From assembly GCA_032622095.1 (NCBI GenBank), contig CP136065.1, forward strand, positions 95,487,343 to 95,551,342: a DNA stretch of 64,000 nucleotides, written 5' to 3'. Source of the DNA: Siphonodentalium dalli. Its lineage: Eukaryota; Mollusca; Scaphopoda; Gadilida; Siphonodentaliidae. How positions within the stretch are numbered: the first letter of the stretch is position 1; every line of letters begins with the position of its first letter. Of this stretch, positions 12,290 to 23,825 are shown one piece after another. Position numbers and translations under genes: made by a program. The notes below the pieces were generated by a model. The model was not told the DNA's origin. It saw nothing but the letters and a program-made list of their open reading frames with translations, and searched no databases.

Positions 12290-13930
12290 AATAAACTATT
12301 ATTAATAGAAGATTATTTAAAGTCCCAAATAAATTATTCCCAGACCCAATTTATATAATAGGATAGGCCAACACAATCATTTCCTACATTTTGATGTCAC
12401 ACGGTGCCCGCAAATCCGTGGGTTTATAGCAGTGATATTGCATCACTGGTTTACAGTAAATATTACAGTACAGGTTGAAGTCCCCCTAAATCTCGAGCAA
12501 TAATTGCTACACCGTCGCATTAATACTGCAGAGTGGTACCGTAAACATTGCAAATTTTGATTTCGAAAATCGTTTTTGTGTGTGATTATGTAACTTGTCT
12601 TCACTTTGGGTAAACCGTCACCATTTAATTGTGCGAACTATTATGAATAAAAGAATACAGCCGAGGACGACAATAAATTATTCCACAACCCCGATTTATA
12701 GTATACTTTCTGTATGCCACATAGAGTTAATTTCTACAGTTTCAATCTGTCTTTCTAGACCAGACACATATTTTAATGTGGACGCAAATCAGGGTGTTTA
12801 CGGCATCGTCGGACAGTCGTAAACAATGCTTTAATTTTCGCAATATAAGTATGAAATCATTGTTAGATATCGGAAGCGCAGCGTCATCATGATTAATTCG
12901 TCGGCGACTTTTATACTTTTATTTCAAATCTACACATTTTATTCAATATATATCAGCGATCAGATGCGACAAAGTTAAGTTAATACAAAACATATTATAT
13001 AATAGTTTGGAATTTCCACGAATTGCACAATCATGTTATGTTGTGCTATTTTAGCACTAATTTCCCAGGCCAATCCTAGTTTCGTTTGTGGGTAGCATTG
13101 ACTGACAGAGGAGTTTAGTGTTATGTTTTTCTCGATTCTTTATTGAATGAATAATAAAAATATGGATAACATACCATTATAAAACAATGAACTTAGGGGG
13201 TATGGCTCTATATATGTCTGGCGTTGATACAATGTGATGAGGGCTTGTTCTATATCGGGCCTATTGCTTCAAATGCTGGATCATGTGGATGGACGGTTGT
13301 CGCTCCCGTTGTGGGTGGGTGCAGCTGGTTTCAAATTTCTGTGTGATTTCATCTTTTTTCTGTTAGATGTGTGATACCTGGGGTTGTGAAAACCCTAACT
13401 TCTTCGTACTGTCGACCTGTGTAAACTGCTGGTCTAATATTTTCCCAACTGCGTATATGTCCGCTACCGATAGATCTATTCGATTTCATCACTGTTTCTA
13501 GCCATGATAGAACTGATATTATGACATCAAGTCGCTTCATTTTGGAATTTTATATATCAGATGTGTTGTTTTTGTCCAACGAGTTAAACCATTGTTCACT
13601 AATTGAGAAGACATCACGACAACAACAAAACTGTCGCACAGTTCACGCATAGTTGTGAGGGACCGGTATATACGTCATTATATGTCAGTAGACCTATATG
13701 TTTGTATAGCCTTTTGCTAAATGTCACCCCTTCACACATTTGGAATGGGTTGACTATTGTTTAATTAGGCCTTGTGCGAACTCATAGCTATCAAAACAGT
13801 CGAACTGTCAAGTCATTGTACTTGTGTGTTAACCGCATAGAGTTGTTTGTATGGCCTTTGGCTGACAGCCAATAAAAATTCAGCTGGCATCTGATTACGC
13901 AGAAGGCAAAAATAAATGCGCGGATTTATG
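12290..13930. other. Interior of the 2.6-kb element, no gene recognised
   Basis: No transposase motif was found. A stretch near 12835-12950 resembles 49555-49640, so at least part of the interior is itself repetitive. A 63-codon minus-strand frame at 13349-13540 has no recognisable motif. Confidence 0.4.
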
Positions 13931-15410
13931 AAGTGCGACAACATCGTATGGATGTTTTAACTTTTCATCGTTTGCGAATATCGATCAATGTTTCGACGTC
14001 GCTACTTTCGCGTTGTCGAAAGTTTCGACATTTTACGGAAATTTTGGTCTGTTGTGGTTTCGACGTTATCGCAATTTTATGGCCAGTCGCTTTCGACGTT
14101 ATCGCATTATTTTTCGTCATTTCCGACATTTCGTTTTTGCACATTTACGTCAATTACGTCAAAACTTTTTCGACATTATCGACAATATTTTCGCATATGC
14201 GAAAGAGGTTTTGACATGCTCCCTTATGGTTATTTGTTGAACTTATAATCTGAACATTTCCCCCTGAAGGAACTACTCATCAATGAGTATTTAGAATAGA
14301 AAGTGTTATAGACGGATTAGTTCTGTGGAATTAACACTTTTTTTGCAAAATGCACTAATAAGGCCAAAAAAAAAAGTGTTTTGATTCTCAGGCAATTTGT
14401 TTTGAGAATCAATGAGGGAGCGAGGGTTTTATTTTTATTTTTTATTTTTGTTATGGGGATAATGCCCATAGCTAGCATGGGTTATTATGCCTTCCTAGGT
14501 TAAGAAAATGTAAGGAGAACATTGTTTTGATATAAACTATAAATGTATTCCACTATAAAAATTGGCCAATTATCACATTGTACTACCCGTCCTTCAAATC
14601 TGGAATAAAGAATTACATAAATATATGACATTGTACTCTCCGTACATCATATAGGGATTTACAAGAATAATATATATGTACAATGAATATTTCAATTTAC
14701 TGTTGTTGATATATTTGATATATGTATGTACCTTTTTATAGTATATATCTATTTATATCTATCTATATACTTTAATATTTATCCATCTAAACTATAGTAA
14801 CTATACATGCTAGCCATAAAAACTTCAAATACTATTATATTAAACCAGCATACATATCGCCAATACGCACCATATTACTTTCCTGTTTGCATTCCCGAAA
14901 TTGGAAATCTCAGAATTGTTTACGAAAAGTGGGTTATCTACCTTGCCAAAATATTTGGACATTACATTCCGCCGTTCCGGTGCGTTTTGCGTCCGTAATT
15001 TCGTAAGCAGAGGTGACCGTTTTGCAACGTCCAATTTATACCAACCAACCATTTGACTTAATAAACTTGGGATTTGGGCAGCTTGTGGTGACAATATACC
15101 TGGTAGTTATCGTTGCCTAGTGTCTGTTTTTGAATACCAACACATACACCATTGTATGTCTATTCGATATTTGAAACATAACTAATTTCCGTTTTCTAGT
15201 TCCCTATTTTCGTGTTATCATTTGACAGGATCGGTCAAATTGAATATCGTAATAAAATGGTTCAACGCGGGCCTTTTTTCCAGACGCGGCTATGCCCGAG
15301 AATCAAAACACTTTTTTTTTTTGGCCTAACATGAAAATTTTCCTTTATAACATCTTCATGTATGTTTACTTCCATACATAATACAGACATACATAGAGGC
15401 ACGCATGTTT

Positions 15411-15501
15411 GCAGAATGAGGTCCCCAAAGGGTGGATCTAGTGATGCTATCCTGCACTGTGCTAGCATCACCAAAATCACCCTCTGGGGACCTCATTCTG
15501 C
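15411..15501. mobile_element. Palindromic MITE B core
   Basis: It starts gcagaatgaggtccccaaag and ends with the reverse complement at cctcattctgc. About 40-bp arms pair as TIRs around a short centre. The 200 bp on its right is the inverted form of the spacer found in the 43-kb chain. Confidence 0.85.
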
Positions 15502-15701
15502 TAAGGTCTCATCTTCAGGGAAGTATATATAGTCTCAAATTAATATGTTTTTAGATACTTTATCCTTCTGTTCAGTTTCTATATCCCCTAATTTGTAGAA
15601 GATAAATTGCATAATCGAGATGACTAATGAGTGAACATCACCAACTTCCAACTGGGGAACTTTAATCTGATTCTAGGTCTCCCATAGTAGTTGAGGGCTA
15701 A

Positions 15702-15931
15702 GCAGAATGAGGTTCCCAAAGGGTGAAATCGGTGATGCTAGCCTCCTAAATGTGGTATGTCCTTCATGTAAGAATACACTATCCCTAACTCTAACCCTAA
15801 CCCTAGCCCAAACCCTTGCCCTGTCCCTAACCCTAACTCTAACACATATGAAGAATGGAGGGGTGGGTTGTTTCGTGTATTCTTACATGAAGGATATACC
15901 CTAAATTTACACTCTGTGGACATCATTCTAC
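15702..15931. mobile_element. MITE B core split by a telomere-like TIR insert
   Basis: The left arm gcagaatgaggttcccaaag and the degenerate right arm ending catcattctac surround a nested 141-bp insert (15758-15896). The insert is bounded by TA and 22-bp TIRs tgtccttcatgtaagaatac. Confidence 0.7.
15781..15842 (+). repeat. Telomere-like CCCTAA-type tract
   Basis: Degenerate repeats of cctaaccctaaccctagccc and variants (about ten units) lie between the two TIRs of the nested insert. This is the C-rich strand of a TTAGGG-type repeat. Confidence 0.85.
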
Positions 15932-15966
15932 AATTGTTAGACACATTAAGTCCAGACTTGGACATA

Positions 15967-16179
15967 CAGTAATGCTCTAAGTAATCGACTTCTTATCCAC
16001 AGCAGAATTATGGGTAACTTTTCAGGATTTAGTCGGAAATATGGCTTGTTGCCATTCATCGGAAAGCTCTTGGGGAGAGCTTTCCGATGAATGGCAACAA
16101 GCCATATTTCCAACTAAATCCTGAAAAGTTACCCATAATTCTGCTGTGGTTAAGAAGTCGACTACTTAGAGCATTACTT
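15967..16179. mobile_element. Palindromic MITE A, copy 1
   Basis: 213 bp, almost a perfect hairpin: both arms run cagtaatgctctaag ... atttagtcggaaatatgg ... atcggaaagctct to the centre. TA lies on both sides, so it fits a Tc1/mariner-type or other TA-target transposase in trans. It has no coding capacity. Confidence 0.92.
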
Positions 16180-16470
16180 TATACACTCAAACGCGCATGT
16201 GTGTTCTTGGTCGTCAGTTTATGGCATGATTATGATGGCATAATAATGGCATGGTTTGGAATCATGTGCTATCCTTCTGTGATCGCAAGGCTTCCTTAAT
16301 CTATTGACCAGTAATATACATATGTACGGGTCTGTGTTTTCTACACACCCAAATGAGGACATCTCCTAACTGATCATGTCTGATGTTGAATTATTCCTGT
16401 TCTTGTCATGTGTGATTATGTTTTTATTTTCAAGTTCTATTGTGCTATGATATCCCCCTCCCATTTATCA

Positions 16471-16569
16471 CCCCCAGAGGCTGAATTTAGTGACACTAGG
16501 CCACAGTGCATGGTAGCTTCACTAATATAAATTCACCATCTGGGCTGCGCTCTGGGGACCTCATTCTGC
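16471..16569. mobile_element. MITE B core, degenerate
   Basis: The left arm cagaggctgaatttagtgac and right arm ggggacctcattctgc are recognisable; the left terminus has decayed. Confidence 0.65.
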
Positions 16570-16863
16570 AAATGACAGATACATTAATATTTCAAGGCTT
16601 GTACATGTAACAAAATCCTACAATTGTCCAAAAAATCTATAGGATCTCATTTCAAATGCATTTTTAATAGCCATTATGTTTTCAAGAGAAAATCATCCAA
16701 TTATTTTATTCTGGACTAAATAATAGCAGATTGAATAATTGTTTGTTGGATCTCCAAAAATTTTGAGTGATTTTGCAAATAAAATTGAGGTTTCTTTGAG
16801 GGATGACAGAGATGCCTGACAACCCCTGTAAATTTATTTATTCAGCCTTATTGTCTCTTGCAG

Positions 16864-16991
16864 CAATTCTACTAGGACATCTGAAGCTCTCACCGAAAGT
16901 GATTAAGGCATATCTATATGATATGAATGAAGACAAACTAACACCAGAGCTCATCCGACAGTTACTCGCCTTTTCTCCAAACACACAGGAG
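16864..16991 (+). CDS. GRID2IP: Delphilin-like formin exon c
   Basis: Acceptor ttgtctcttgcag ends at 16863 and donor gtatca starts at 16992. Joined to exon b it gives the unbroken motif KKAYNISILLGHLKLSP. It continues through a helix rich in acidic residues (YDMNEDKLTPELIRQLLAF) to NTQE. This is the classic FH2 segment in which formins carry I-L-L-x-x-L-x-x-S-P. It ends in phase 0. Confidence 0.92.
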
Positions 16992-17370
16992 GTATCACTA
17001 TGTTCGGTTTAATTATTTTGGTATAGTCAGCTGGTCAAACATAGTCACCTTCTGATAATTATTATTTCATTCTGACCATACACAGTCTCGCCTTCAGAAG
17101 ATGAGATTGCGGTGACTGGTGATGACAATTTACAACAGTTAGAAATGTTATAAGTGACACAACATCAGTTCATTTAGTTGGAAATTTTATACCTAATCAA
17201 GTTGAACAAGATTTTCCAACCAGTATTTAGCGTGAACATTGTTTTTAAAAACAAAGGGCGAAAATGTACTGCCGGGTCTAATTTTTGGATTGAATTGGCC
17301 ATCAACCAGATCAGAGGTGCATGGGTGTAAGTTTGGAAATTTCCAACAGTTGGAGAGCTTCAGGAATAAG

Positions 17371-18207
17371 TTAACCATTTCATGACGGGAGCTTCCTGGA
17401 TTTTAGCAAAAAACCTGTGCCAATGCATTCTCTTATAGGTTGCCTCGCATATATACAAGAGTGCATTGGCCTAATAAGTTTTATATTATTTTTTATAATT
17501 GTTAAAAAATGTAAGACAAAATACAATTTTTTTTAAAAGAATTTAGGAACTAATGATAAAAAATTATGAAAATTGTTAAAGAATGTAGATAAAAATGATA
17601 AAGAATGAAAGAAAAAAGAAGCAAAAATGATAAAATTTTAAAGAATGTAAGAAAAAATTATAAAAATGATAAAATTGTAAAGAATATAAGAAAAAATTAT
17701 AAAAATTGTTAGGCCAATGCATTCTCTTATATATGTGAGGCGACATATGGTTGACTTGTATATATAAGAGAATGCGTTGGCACAGGGTCTTTCAGGGGCT
17801 CCGGAAGAGGGGGGGCAGATTGGGCAGCTGACCCCCTGCCCTTGACCAAGGGGGGCGAGCGGGGGCAGGACTTGCCCTTTTTCTGGAGACAGAAAATGCT
17901 TTTTGTGTGTTTAATCTTGTGTTCGTGTTTTTATAGTAAAATGTGACTTTTTTGGTCCAAATACCACCAATTTCACAAGGAATATTAATTTTTATCACAA
18001 AATGGCCATAAAAACCGACAAATACCATTAAAATAGGGATTTTTGCCACAATGAATTTATGGTTATTTTCCCGAGTTTGCGGAGAAAATGCCCTTTTTTG
18101 TGGAAAAGTGCCCTTTTTGTAGGCTCTGCCCCCTGCCCTTGGATGCTTCCGGTGCCCCTGGGGTCTTTAATGTTGCGCCAGCGCAGCTCCCATCATGAAA
18201 GGGTTAA
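17371..18207. mobile_element. piggyBac-type MITE with nested hAT
   Basis: Ends TTAACCATTTCATGACGGGA and the inverse of GGGAGCT / TTTCATGATGGGAGCTG (right end 18204-18207) give TTAA-bounded TIRs. Inside, two hairpins of the type ccaatgcattctcttatata / tataagagaatgcattgg flank an AT-rich tract of aaaaattgttaaagaatgta repeats (17480-17700). The hAT at 17793 interrupts the right side. Confidence 0.7.
17793..18160. mobile_element. hAT-type non-autonomous element, 368 bp
   Basis: TIRs CAGGGGCTCCGGAAG and CAGGGGCACCGGAAG (inverse) are flanked by the perfect 8-bp duplication GGGTCTTT (17785-17792 and 18161-18168). The related sequence at 31880-31910 (cacaggatctttaatgctgc) is an empty site that confirms the boundaries. 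Confidence 0.9.
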
Positions 18208-18609
18208 AGAAAGTTGGAATGTCAGTCTGGGTCAAGGGGGGGCAGTTTAAAATTCTAAGATGGATACCCTTCCCCCAAATATTGACCCTTCAGCCACGAA
18301 CCTGGGAAAGGGTCAAGATCTTTGTAACATACAAGAAATTGTTCTCCGTAAGACGGGTCTAGTTCACAGGCCAGTCCAAGTTAACTACAGACCCACATAT
18401 AAAAAGTGGGTCTGATTACTTGTCATAGACTTTCTATTTCCCGAACTGTGGGATTCCATGTCGGTATCGCTAAGCAGAACGCACTATTAGTAGCTCCATG
18501 ATAAAAGTGTCCCATCGGAGCAAATAACCTAACACAATGTGATGTAATTTGGGGAGGGCTGCATGCTTCCTGGAAATGAAAATCGGACGAGACCGCGATA
18601 GACTCATTA

Positions 18610-18822
18610 CAGTAATGCTCTAAGTAATGGACTTCTTAACCACAGCAGAATTATGGGTAAATTTTCAGGATTTAGTCGGAAATATGGCTTGTTGCTATTA
18701 ATCGGAAAGCTCTCGCCGAGAGCTTTCCGATGAATGGCAACAAGCCATAATTCCGACTAAATCCTGAAAAGTTACCCATAATTCTGCTGTGGTTAAGAAG
18801 TCGATTACTTTGAGCATTACTG
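18610..18822. mobile_element. Palindromic MITE A, copy 2
   Basis: 213 bp with intact cagtaatgc termini, TA duplications and a nearly perfect hairpin. The two arms differ at only a few positions. Confidence 0.92.
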
Positions 18823-18871
18823 TATGTCAGTATGACTCGATCTGAGTGTATGTTACAGACTGTTCAGTACA

Positions 18872-19130
18872 ATTGAACCCTTTCTATACGAAATGGATTT
18901 TCCCACTTGATTAAAACATTGTATATCGGAATGGTGTATTATTCAATTGGAATGGTTTTCTGGAGAAAAGTACAGACAACAGATCACAAAAGTGCAGAAG
19001 GAGTCTTATCTATGTTTAGATAATAAGTTCAACAAACAAACTATGATGGTCGTTTGTTGAACTTATTATCTGAACATTTACTATGGGATAACTACTTGTC
19101 AATGACGCTTTAGTATACAAAAGGTTAAAA
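18872..19130. mobile_element. Interspersed repeat with inner palindrome
   Basis: This aligns with 11429-11617 plus 14224-14300. The inner inverted repeat is agataataagttcaacaaac (about 19018) and its inverse at about 19052-19072. Confidence 0.55.
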
Positions 19131-19964
19131 AAAAATTGTTAATCCTAGATATAAAAACCTGAAGCACATTGACACATAAAAGCATAAAATCCAGCAAGCT
19201 CTTATATTTATTGTTAACTCTTTCACCACGGCTGCCTGCTAAATTATGTTTACCCAGGCCTGCTGCCCATTAAAAGTGGGCAGAGCTAAATTTTCGGGAA
19301 TAATACAATATTTCCAGGGATATACAAATGTGTTTATTTGTTAGCGACTTGTATATCCATTGGGTGATATTCGGTATTTACTTGTTGATTGGTGCCTAGG
19401 CATTCCTAACAATTACCTCCATCAATAGATTTTCTGGGCCTATTAATATAGACAGCACCTGTATGATGTCACAATTACTATTTTGGGGTTTACTAAACAT
19501 GTTTGATGCAATATATACTGCCAACAGGTGTGGTGTTTTGAGTCTCATTTTGATGTGGTTTATTGTTGTTTATCTCAAACAAATACCGATAACATTAATA
19601 TTAAGTTTATGAATTAAAGATGATTATGTAAACCTTTCTAACAATGTTTTATTTGTGGTATCCATCTACTTTCTACGCAATATTATGAAAATCACCGTAC
19701 CACAACAGTGCGACTTCATTAGTAATAGTTGCGCGTGCATGTTATAAACATGACATCAACATTCATAATCATTTTGGGAACCCGATCAGGACATTGGCTG
19801 TTGTTAATGTTACTCATAATTCCTCAGCATAATGTAAATGCAAGTAAATACAGTTTGCCATATCCAACATTAATTACTCTAAAGGTAGTATTGAAGCAAT
19901 ACATGTGGGACATAAAATTTTACTTAGGCAAGCTGCAAATCCAGGGTTCTGGGACATCTATATA

Positions 19965-20177
19965 CAGTAATGCCCTAAGTAATCGACTCCATAACCACAG
20001 CAGAATTATGGGTAACTTTTCAGTATTTAGTCGGAAATATGGCTTGTTGCCATTCATCGGAAAGCTCTCGGGGAGATCTTTCCGATGAATGGCAACAAGC
20101 CATATTTTCAACTAAATCCTGAAAAGTTACCCATAATTATGCTGTGGTTATGGAGTCGATTACTTAGGGCATTACTG
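19965..20177. mobile_element. Palindromic MITE A, copy 3
   Basis: 213 bp, flanked by TA, with arms complementary over about 105 bp. It lies just upstream of formin exon d. Confidence 0.92.
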
Positions 20178-20258
20178 TATATGTATATTCAGGAATGAAA
20201 GGGTTAATATGGGTAGCTGTGAAGTGGCCTCTCCAGATCACTCTTATTTATCTTTCAG

Positions 20259-20327
20259 TTACAATTGTATGATGAGTATAAAGGAGAGTATGATGACTTA
20301 AGTAAACCAGACCAGTTTGCTTATCAG
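20259..20327 (+). CDS. GRID2IP: Delphilin-like formin exon d
   Basis: Acceptor tatctttcag ends at 20258 and donor gtaaat starts at 20328. It holds 23 whole codons, LQLYDEYKGEYDDLSKPDQF and three more. The LSKPDQF string is the conserved formin loop L-x-x-x-DQF before the next helix. It is phase 0 on both sides, and lies 81 bp after a full palindromic MITE (19965-20177). Confidence 0.9.
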
Positions 20328-20872
20328 GTAAATTGGGGGATAAACATGCTGTCTGTTGTGATTTTGGGACTTTGATTGGTGGGTTTTATGATGGAAAATG
20401 CAGTTTTACCGGCAACACAAGGAGCCAGTAAAACAGATATTTTTTACCAGAAAACGAACAAAAACAGTCCTAAAATCATGCCAGACGGCATGTTTATCCT
20501 CTTTCTAATCACACCAACCAAAAGATCATGTTATAGACACAAGAACCTGCCAATGGGTTGCTGAACTGGAGATGATTGACAGCTAGTTTACAAACAATCC
20601 ATATCTCTTCCTTCTAGAAATTGTACTGGGTCCGCTCCACAAAGATTTATTTCCATATTTCGAATAGAAATAAACCGAACAATCCAAAGAAATCCACGAA
20701 ATCAATTGACTCAAATTTTTTATCGCCAATTTGACATCAGATATGTATAAATTATATCAATTAAATTTCGTTTTGTGGCAAAGTTGCACCAAGATATTAC
20801 AATACTGACAGGCCATTCACATTGCATTGCATGGACATTCATGGAATCAAGCGGATGTGTTATTCAATCATA

Positions 20873-21055
20873 CAGTAATGCCCTAAATAATCAACTCCTT
20901 AACCACAGCAGAATTATGGGTAATTTTTCAGGATTTAGTCGGAAATATGTGAGAGCTTTCCGATGAATGGCAACAAGCCATATTTCCGACTAAATCCTGA
21001 AAAATTACCCATAATTCTGCTGTGGTTAAGGAATCGATTATTTAGGACATTACTG
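20873..21055. mobile_element. Palindromic MITE A, copy 4 (centre deleted)
   Basis: 183 bp with TA-flanked termini. The left arm lost about 30 bp near the centre (after gtcggaaatatg), so the hairpin now has an asymmetric tip. Confidence 0.9.
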
Positions 21056-21299
21056 TACTTCAAATGTCCCACTGTTTACATTGTTGTCCATAGGGACGAA
21101 GGTTACTTCCGGGAGAACTGCGTAACAATTCAGATTTTTTGGTCAGTATTAAGTAGACCCCAAGTTTGTACCCATGTGCCATGCTACATCAAATTATATA
21201 ATCTTACCTGTTAGGAGAGTGGACTAGAATTCCTTTTATACCATCATAATCTGATGGTCTAATGTAGGATCCTAGAAGGAAGGTAGGCAAGTGGAGTTA

Positions 21300-21469
21300 C
21301 AGTAATGCCCTAAATAATCGACTCCTTAACCACAGCAGAATTATGGGTAATTTTTCAGGATTTATTCGGAAATATGACTTGTTGCAACAAGCCATATTTC
21401 TGACTAAATCTTGAAAAATTACCCATAAATCTGCAGTGGTTAAGGAGTCAATTATTTAGGGCATTACTA
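21300..21469. mobile_element. Palindromic MITE A, copy 5 (centre deleted)
   Basis: 170 bp, TA-flanked, missing the central cggaaagctct palindrome. Confidence 0.88.
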
Positions 21470-21582
21470 TACATCATATGGATCCTCATATCAATCATTT
21501 CTAGGAATGTTCAAATAATAAGTTCCACAAACGGATAAGGTGAGTATCTTGTTAAGGCCTGAGTATATGGTGCTGGACATTT

Positions 21583-21674
21583 GCAGATTGAGGTTCCCAA
21601 AGGGTGAATTTAGTGACACTTCCCCGCACAGCAGGCTAGCATCACTAAATTACCCCCTCGGGACCTCGTTTGGC
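21583..21674. mobile_element. MITE B core
   Basis: gcagattgaggttcccaaag and the opposing arm ccctcgggacctcgtttggc are a decayed pair. The usual spacer (tctcatcttctctggaaagt) follows on the right. Confidence 0.75.
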
Positions 21675-21923
21675 TTATGTCTCATCTTCTCTGGAAAGTA
21701 TCTTTATTATCAAATTAATCAATTGAAATATTGTGAGTTATAATCTAATTCATTAATTTGATTATATGAAGCAAAATTAACCTAAATTTCATAATACTAC
21801 AAGCTGCTGTCTTCGGGTGTGCAATAAACATAAAATGACACAGTTAGGTGAACATGTTAACCTTATTGCACTTGTTTTATCGTGCTGTGAGGTACAACTT
21901 GACCTTGTGGTTTTCATTGTATA

Positions 21924-22951
21924 CAGTAAGGCCCTAATTAATCGACCCCTTAACCACAGCAGAATTATGGGTAACTTTTCAGGATTTAGTCGGAAATATG
22001 GCTTGTTTGCCATTCATCGGAAAGCTCTAACTGAGAGCTTTCCGATGAATGGCAACAAGCAGACCTGTTACCCTCGAAAAATATTTTCCGGGAGATTGGT
22101 CACAATTATCCGTGAGATTGGGGTCACCATGCGGGAGATTTTCAATAATTGAATTCCTTTTGCATTTTTGTAATTTCAATAAAGAAAAAAATTAAACAAA
22201 ATTTGTTATCTACTATCACACAGCTAGAAACATGCAAGTTTGATAACAAATTAACAGGAAAACAGTTACTGTGCAGTTATACATTTTATTGTCTCATTTA
22301 TAGAGAAAACATTGTAGGCCACGTATCAACAAACGTAAACTACTTTCGGTTATTTAGATCTCACGAGATTTCAACTATCATGTTAAAAAGACCAATACAG
22401 GACTTGTGTAAAGTTTAAAATCTAGAACATATTTTTCTTTTGAATTTTATCATACCATTTCACGAGACCACGAGTCCTTAAACTTTGAATCGTATCGTCG
22501 GCGTTTTGCCGGTCTTTACACAGAATCACACATTTCAAAAATATAATGTATGGTCGCCAATTTACCGAGACATATATAAATTACCATATTCAATGGGCTT
22601 CCTATATATAGGGGTCATGCATAAAGCTCGTTTGTAATCCAATATGAAAACAATCTGGAATAGTTAATATTAGTTATATAACGTGAGGTTGCTCATCTCA
22701 TTCCTCCTTGACAAACCATTTATTGCCAGACTAATTACCCGCTGCTACTCCAAGCTATTGTGGTATTATTGCATTATTGAGATTAGTAGGTGTCGCCGTG
22801 ACACCGTGAGATGCATGGTGAAAGCGGGAGTCTCGCGGCGAATCCGGGAGAAGTAACAGGTCTGGCAACAAGCCATATTTACAACTAACTCCTGAAAAGT
22901 TACCCCATAATTCTGCTGTGGTTATGGGGTCGATTACTTAGAGCATTACTG
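21924..22951. mobile_element. Palindromic MITE A, copy 6, interrupted
   Basis: The left part is 21924-22060 and the right part 22864-22951, TA-flanked. The 803-bp element 22061-22863 sits in the right arm, with a 10-bp duplication. Confidence 0.9.
22061..22863. mobile_element. 803-bp element with 10-bp target duplication
   Basis: TIR AGACCTGTTAC at 22061 and its inverse at 22853-22863. The flanks are the perfect 10-bp repeat GGCAACAAGC (22051-22060 and 22864-22873). Subterminal cgggaga words recur on both sides. The duplication length is in the range known for Mutator-like elements. No transposase seen. Confidence 0.85.
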
Positions 22952-23054
22952 TACCATCGATATTGAACAAATTTAGCTCATGCAATAATGTTAACCAGTT
23001 CACACATGAGTGTCAATTTATCTATATATTCTAAGCAGCTGACATGTATTACAG

Positions 23055-23141
23055 ATGAGCAGAGTGACTAGCTACGAGTACAGACTAAAGTCTCTCTCAT
23101 TTAAAGGGACGTTCAATGAGAGAATAAAGGAAATCAAACTG
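23055..23141 (+). CDS. GRID2IP: Delphilin-like formin exon e
   Basis: Acceptor gtattacag ends at 23054 and the consensus donor gtaagt starts at 23142. It holds 29 codons beginning MSRVTSYEYRLKSLSFKG. The Y-x-x-RL-x-(S/A)L-x-F-x-x-x-F motif is standard FH2. The ATG at the exon start is internal, not an initiator, because exon d reads straight into it. Confidence 0.92.
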
Positions 23142-23733
23142 GTAAGTTACACCTTTTTATTAAACGGACGTATAATGTTATTAGTCCATTGGTCCAGACT
23201 GTCTGGGGCATCCATTCGTCCATTTACTTTTGATTTCCGGATGATAACTGTAGATATAGTCTCAACTGAATGGAATATAATTTGGGATGTTGGTTTACTG
23301 GCACAAAATACAAGTGAAGTTAGAATCCGGCCGGCTTCTGCCCACCAATTTTCACCCTTTGTTGATATTACTATGGGCGTATTTTGTCATGCCCTAGCAA
23401 TGCCCTTGTTTTTACTGAAATTATACCCTATATAGATATATTTTGAACATGATCATTTTGTCTTTTCGATTCACATTCTGATCTAAAATGCATTGTAATA
23501 GGGACTGCATATGTAAACGCGATATTTAGTAACTACATACATATTTTATTAAAGTTGTTAATGGCAATGTAAATTAATCTGTCAAATTTTAACAAAATGC
23601 CACAAATGGACTTCAATATGTGGTCGGAATCAATACACTGGTTGATTATTGCCTCATAAAGGAAAATTGTCATTCTTTTTCCAATGCTTGCAACAATGTT
23701 GAGATATAGTAATAATAGAATGCGATTGTGAAA

Positions 23734-23825
23734 GCAGAATGAGGTCCCCAGAGGGTGTATTTAGTGATGGTATCCCACTGTGAGAGGAACGTCAATAAAT
23801 TTACCCTCTGGGGTCCTCATTCTGT
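23734..23825. mobile_element. MITE B core
   Basis: gcagaatgaggtccccagag pairs with ctctggggtcctcattctg. Single copy without its usual chain. Confidence 0.85.

Larger units (their letters stand above)
11618..14223. mobile_element. 2.6-kb TIR element, TTA target duplication
   Basis: Perfect 36-bp terminal inverted repeats begin GGGAGCATGTCAAAACC and include the palindrome TTTCGCATATGCGAAA. TTA flanks both ends (11615-11617 and 14224-14226), which fits PIF/Harbinger-type insertion. Subterminal regions are dense in TTTCG words. It contains a 102-bp tandem duplication (11926-12129) and no recognisable transposase. Confidence 0.75.

Noticed and set aside
13349-13540. 63-codon minus-strand frame inside the 2.6-kb element
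   Set aside because: Length is near chance level in this DNA and no motif or splice context supports it.
15411-15501. MITE B cores as CRISPR-like or terminator hairpins
   Set aside because: Dispersed palindromic elements in an animal intron; no regular spacers and no bacterial context.
23055-23435. 126-codon frame starting at the ATG of exon e as its own gene
   Set aside because: Only its first 29 codons are formin coding sequence; a consensus donor ends the exon at 23141 and the rest is intron.
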